Shown: positions 34,632 through 38,048 of the stretch, piece after piece | Numbering within the stretch: the first letter of the stretch is position 1 | Layout: every line of letters begins with the position of its first letter | Source: Paractinoplanes deccanensis | GTDB lineage: Bacteria; Actinomycetota; Actinomycetes; Mycobacteriales; Micromonosporaceae | DNA: 38,048 nt | NCBI RefSeq assembly: GCF_016862115.1 | Contig: NZ_BOMI01000181.1 | Span: 1 to 38,048 of the forward strand | Reading direction: 5' to 3' | Translations under genes and position numbers: made by a program | The notes under the pieces: model-generated | The model's input: the letters and a program-made list of their open reading frames with translations, nothing else | Told to the model about the DNA's origin: nothing | Database searches by the model: none

Positions 34632-36863
34632 GTGGCACGAAGCGTCTATGTGACGGGTCTGGGGCCGAGCACCGGCAAGGGCACCGTCGCGCTCGGATTG
34701 GTCGAGTTGCTCTCCCGGCAGGTCGCGCGGATCGGCGTGTTCCGGCCGCTGGTCGCCGACGCCGAGGACGATCCGCTGCTCACCCTGCTGACCATGCGCT
34801 ATCCGGTGGTGGCGCCCTACGCCGAGTCCTACGGCGTGACCACCGCCGAGGCGAGCGCGCTGGTCGCCGACGGCAAGTGGGAGGAGCTGATCTCCCGCAT
34901 CGTCGAGCGCTACCGCCAGGTCGAGCGCGAGGCCGGCTCCGTCGTGGTGATCGGCAGCGACTTCGCCGCCGGCGCGAGCGCCGCCAAGGAGCGCGACGAG
35001 ATCCCGCGCGAGCTCGGCTTCAACGCCCGCCTGGCCACCGAGTTCGGCAGCGTCGTGATCCCGGTGATCAGCGGCGCCGGCCGCGGTGTGGAGTCCCTGG
35101 TCGCCGCCGCCCGCAGCGCCTACCACTCCCTCACCGACCTCGACGCCACCGTCCTCGCCGTGATAGCCAACCGCGTGCCGGCGGGCGCCCTCCCGGCGGC
35201 CTCCTCCTCCCCCTCGTCCGCCTCCGCCTCCCCGGCGCCGGCCTCGCCCTCGCGTGCCGCCTCCACCTCTTTGCCGGCGCCCACTCCCGCCTCGCCCTCG
35301 CCCGCCTCGCCCTCCTTCGCTGGTGGCGGCTCTGCGGGGCTGCCTTTCGACGCCGGGCTGCCGGTGCCGATGTGGCTCATCCCCGAGGTCGCGGCCGTGG
35401 CCGCGCCCACGGTGGCCGAGGTGGCCGAGGCGCTGAACGCGACCGTCGTCTCCGGCTCGGCCAGCGCGCTCGACCGCGACGTCCTCGACTACGTGGTGGG
35501 CGCCGCCCACGTGCCGGCGCTGCTCGACCACCTCACCGACGGGGCGCTGCTGATCACCCCCGGCGACCGGGCCGACCTGCTGGTGGCCGCCAGCGCCGCG
35601 CACGCGGCGGGCAACGTCACGCTCTCCGGCCTGGTCCTCACCCTCGGCGAGCGCCCCGACGAGCGGGCCGTGCGGGTCATCGAGCGGCTCAACACGGGCC
35701 TCGCCATGCTGGTGGTCGACTCCGACAGCTACCACACGATCTCCGCCGCCGGCCGCATCGAGGCCAGCCTCGGCACGGATACGCCGCGCAAGGTCGAGGC
35801 AGCGCTGGGCGCCTTCGAGAGCGGCGTCGACACCGCCGAGCTGACCCGCCTGCTCGACGTGGCCCGTTCCGCCCGGGTCACCCCGCTCATGTTCGAGAAC
35901 GATCTGATCGACCGCGCCCGCGCCGAGCGGCGCCACCTGGTGCTCCCCGAGGGCACCGAAGAGCGCATCCTGCGGGCCACCGAGACGCTGCTGCGGCGCG
36001 GCGTCGCCGACCTCACGCTGCTCGGCGACCCGGCCGAGATCACCCGGCGCGCTCGCGAGCTGGGCCTCGAGATCGGCGGCGCCCGGCTGGTCGACCCCGA
36101 GACCAGCGAGTGGCGCGACGACTTCGCCGCGACCTACGCCGAGCTGCGCAAGCACAAGGCCGTCACGCTCGACCTGGCGTACGACGTGGTGCGCGACGTC
36201 AACTACTTCGGCACCCTGATGGTCCGGGCCGGGCTCGCGGACGGCATGGTCTCCGGCGCCAACCACACGACGGCCGCCACGATCCGCCCCGCCTTCGAGA
36301 TCATCAAGACGGTGCCGGACGTCTCGGTGGCGTCCAGCGTCTTCTTCATGCTGCTCGCCGACCGTGTGCTGGTCTACGGCGACTGCGCGGTCAACCCCGA
36401 CCCCGACGCCGCCCAGCTGGCCGACATCGCCCTCTCCTCGGCCCGCACGGCGGCGGCCTTCGGCATCGAGCCCCGCGTGGCGATGCTGTCCTACTCGACC
36501 GGCAGCTCCGGCGCCGGCGCCGACGTCGAAAAGGTCGCCGCGGCCACGGCCCTGGTGCGTGAACGCTCCCCCGAGCTCCCCGTCGAGGGCCCCATCCAGT
36601 ACGACGCCGCCATCGACCCCGCCGTGGCGGCCACGAAGCTCCCCGACAGCGCGGTGGCGGGCAAGGCAACGGTCTTCATCTTCCCCGACCTCAACACCGG
36701 CAACAACACATACAAGGCCGTCCAGCGCTCCGCCGGCGCCGTAGCCGTCGGCCCCGTCATGCAGGGCCTGCGCCGCCCGGTCAACGACCTGTCCCGCGGA
36801 GCCACCGTCAAGGACATCGTCAACACGGTGGCCATCACGGCCATCCAGGCAGCGGCCCGATGA
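34632..36863 (+). CDS. pta: Phosphate acetyltransferase (long form)
   Basis: A 743-residue enzyme converting acetyl-CoA and phosphate to acetyl phosphate and CoA. The N-terminal half holds an inactive-type AAA/P-loop region (GLGPSTGKGT, about 10-19) and a DRTGG-like domain (about 260-365; ITPGDRADLL, SGLVLTLGE). The C-terminal PTA domain (about 420-740) has LPEGTEERIL, VSGANHTTAAT, SYSTGSSG, GPIQYDAA and NTGNNTYKAVQR. About 50 Ser/Ala/Pro residues (about 184-238) are inserted between the P-loop region and the DRTGG domain, which most homologues lack. GTG 34632 is used, with the leaderless -10 6 nt upstream. The acetate kinase gene follows after 73 nt. Confidence 0.95.
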   Translation: MARSVYVTGLGPSTGKGTVALGLVELLSRQVARIGVFRPLVADAEDDPLLTLLTMRYPVVAPYAESYGVTTAEASALVADGKWEELISRIVERYRQVEREAGSVVVIGSDFAAGASAAKERDEIPRELGFNARLATEFGSVVIPVISGAGRGVESLVAAARSAYHSLTDLDATVLAVIANRVPAGALPAASSSPSSASASPAPASPSRAASTSLPAPTPASPSPASPSFAGGGSAGLPFDAGLPVPMWLIPEVAAVAAPTVAEVAEALNATVVSGSASALDRDVLDYVVGAAHVPALLDHLTDGALLITPGDRADLLVAASAAHAAGNVTLSGLVLTLGERPDERAVRVIERLNTGLAMLVVDSDSYHTISAAGRIEASLGTDTPRKVEAALGAFESGVDTAELTRLLDVARSARVTPLMFENDLIDRARAERRHLVLPEGTEERILRATETLLRRGVADLTLLGDPAEITRRARELGLEIGGARLVDPETSEWRDDFAATYAELRKHKAVTLDLAYDVVRDVNYFGTLMVRAGLADGMVSGANHTTAATIRPAFEIIKTVPDVSVASSVFFMLLADRVLVYGDCAVNPDPDAAQLADIALSSARTAAAFGIEPRVAMLSYSTGSSGAGADVEKVAAATALVRERSPELPVEGPIQYDAAIDPAVAATKLPDSAVAGKATVFIFPDLNTGNNTYKAVQRSAGAVAVGPVMQGLRRPVNDLSRGATVKDIVNTVAITAIQAAAR

Positions 36864-36936
36864 AGCACTCACCCCGCTCCCACATGATCGACTTCCTCTC
36901 CTGCATGATCAGATTCGACGTCGCGGCGGTGACCTC

Positions 36937-38048
36937 ATGACCCGGGTGCTGGTGCTCAACTCCGGTTCCTCGTCGGTGAAATACCGGCTCTTCGACGGCT
37001 CCTCCACCGTGGCCAAGGGCCTCATCGAGCGGATCGGCGAGCCCGGCGGCGACACGGCCGACCATCGGGCGGCGCTGCAACAGATCATGGATGCGGTCGA
37101 CCTGGCGGGGCTCGCCGCCGTCGGTCACCGGGTGGTGCACGGCGGGCCGGAGTTCAGTGCACCCACCGTCATCGACGACGAGGTGGTCGCCCGCATCGAG
37201 TCGCTGGTGCCGCTCGCGCCACTGCACAATCCGGCCGCCCTGACCGGCATCGAGGTGGCCCGCAAGCTGCTGCCCGACGTGCCCCAGGTGGCCGTCTTCG
37301 ACACGGCCTTCCACGCCACGATCCCGCCTGAGGGCGTCACCTGGGCGATCGACGCATCGCTCGCCGAGCGGTGGCAGATCCGGCGGTACGGCTTCCACGG
37401 CACCTCACATGCCTACGTGGCCCGCCAGACCGCCGCCCTGCTCGGCCGCTCGCCCGGCGACACCAACGTGATCACCCTGCACCTCGGCAACGGCGCGAGC
37501 GCCTGCGCCGTCCGCGGCGGCCAGAGCGTCGCCACGTCGATGGGCATGTCCCCGCAGGGCGGCCTCGTCATGGGCACCCGCAGCGGCGACATCGACCCGA
37601 CGGTCGTCTTCCAGCTCCACCGCGTCGCCGGCCTGCCCATCGAAGAGATCGAAAACTCCCTGACCCGCCACGCCGGCCTGCTCGGCCTCACCGGCGAGAA
37701 CGACCTGCGCGCCGTCATCAAGCGCCGCGCACAGGGCGACGAGGCCGCCACCCTGGCGTTCGACGTCTACTGCCGCCGCATCCGCGAATACGTCGGCGCC
37801 TACATGGCCGTCCTCGGCCGCGTGGACGCCATCACCTTCACCGCCGGCGTGGGCGAAAACTCAGCCCCCGTCCGCGCCGCCGCCCTGTCGGGCCTGGAGC
37901 CCCTCGGCATAGCCGTGGACCCATCCCGCAACGAGGCCAACGACAGAGTCATCTCCCCCGACGGCACCCGCATCCCGGTCTGCGTGGTCCCCACTGACGA
38001 AGAACTGGAGATCGCCGACCAGTCCCGCACGGCGCTGTCCCTGCCCCG
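36937..38048 (+). CDS. ackA: Acetate kinase (3' end outside window)
   Basis: Acetate kinase interconverts acetyl phosphate plus ADP and acetate plus ATP. About 370 residues are present and the frame is still open at the last base; homologues are about 390-400 residues, so only a short tail is missing. Seen: NSGSSSVK (8-15), GHRVVHGG with the substrate-binding Arg, catalytic Asp in FDTAFH, FHGTSH, HLGNGAS, MGTRSGDIDP, GVGENS and the C-terminal PTDEELEIA with the conserved Glu. The usual DTSMGxTPLEG loop reads ATSMGMSPQGG, a small variation. ATG 36937 has GGTGACCTC before it, a weak ribosome site. It forms the Pta-AckA pathway with the upstream gene. Confidence 0.94.
   Translation, partial: MTRVLVLNSGSSSVKYRLFDGSSTVAKGLIERIGEPGGDTADHRAALQQIMDAVDLAGLAAVGHRVVHGGPEFSAPTVIDDEVVARIESLVPLAPLHNPAALTGIEVARKLLPDVPQVAVFDTAFHATIPPEGVTWAIDASLAERWQIRRYGFHGTSHAYVARQTAALLGRSPGDTNVITLHLGNGASACAVRGGQSVATSMGMSPQGGLVMGTRSGDIDPTVVFQLHRVAGLPIEEIENSLTRHAGLLGLTGENDLRAVIKRRAQGDEAATLAFDVYCRRIREYVGAYMAVLGRVDAITFTAGVGENSAPVRAAALSGLEPLGIAVDPSRNEANDRVISPDGTRIPVCVVPTDEELEIADQSRTALSLP

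Noticed and set aside
36883..36910. CATGATC direct repeat between pta and ackA (36883 and 36904) as an operator
   Set aside because: Two 7-bp copies 21 bp apart in an intercistronic gap are too little to support a binding site; no second feature agrees.

Overview
The window is very GC-rich, densely coded DNA from an actinobacterium, most likely a Micromonosporaceae (Actinoplanes-like) genome. The evidence is a fused E2-E1 2-oxoglutarate dehydrogenase (Kgd) followed by a DUF6104 small protein, LppX/LprAFG-type lipoproteins, GTG starts, and several genes whose start codon lies 6-7 nt behind a TANNNT -10 element (leaderless transcripts). The taxon is an inference from gene content. I recognised no rRNA, tRNA, CRISPR array or insertion sequence.

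Layout. 1-3308 (+): the 3' part of a secreted chitin-binding GH18 chitinase, then a coupled patatin lipase / PlsC acyltransferase pair. 3294-4964 (-): two tandem LppX/LprAFG-like lipoproteins. 5115-9824 (+): an FHA protein with a PIN/NYN-like N-terminus, and a 1,163-residue SIR2-domain protein that is a candidate NAD-depleting defence protein. 9804-11425: a divergent MarR regulator / epoxide hydrolase pair with two near-identical operator-like repeats between them. 11422-13049 (-): an ECF sigma factor and its membrane partner. 13132-15158 (-): a guanidino-group hydrolase (ddaH-like) coupled to ornithine aminotransferase (rocD), an arginine-degradation pair. 15438-17408 (-): a membrane protein, an isolated ClpP and a secreted lamin-tail protein. 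17524-21450 (-): a giant membrane protein (PqqD-like, M50-like with a destroyed HExxH motif, two cNMP-binding-like domains, FecR-like domain), a Cys-rich small protein and an EF-hand/thrombospondin-3-like repeat protein. 21657-25627 (-): response regulator, histidine kinase and HtrA protease, an arrangement like MprAB-PepD. 25695-27220 (-): a coupled OlsB-like/OlsA-like pair, probably ornithine lipid synthesis. 27315-29741 (+): a hotdog-like protein and an ABC exporter. 29877-34549 (+): Kgd, DUF6104 and a small AAA ATPase. 34632-38048 (+): pta and ackA (ackA is cut by the window end).

Themes. Much of the window concerns the envelope: lipases and acyltransferases, an aminolipid pair, lipoproteins, a surface-stress two-component system with its protease, and an ECF sigma pair. 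Central carbon and nitrogen metabolism is represented by Kgd, Pta-AckA and the arginine-degradation pair. The parts most worth following up are the SIR2 protein with its FHA/PIN-like neighbour and the degenerate M50-cNMP-FecR fusion cluster.
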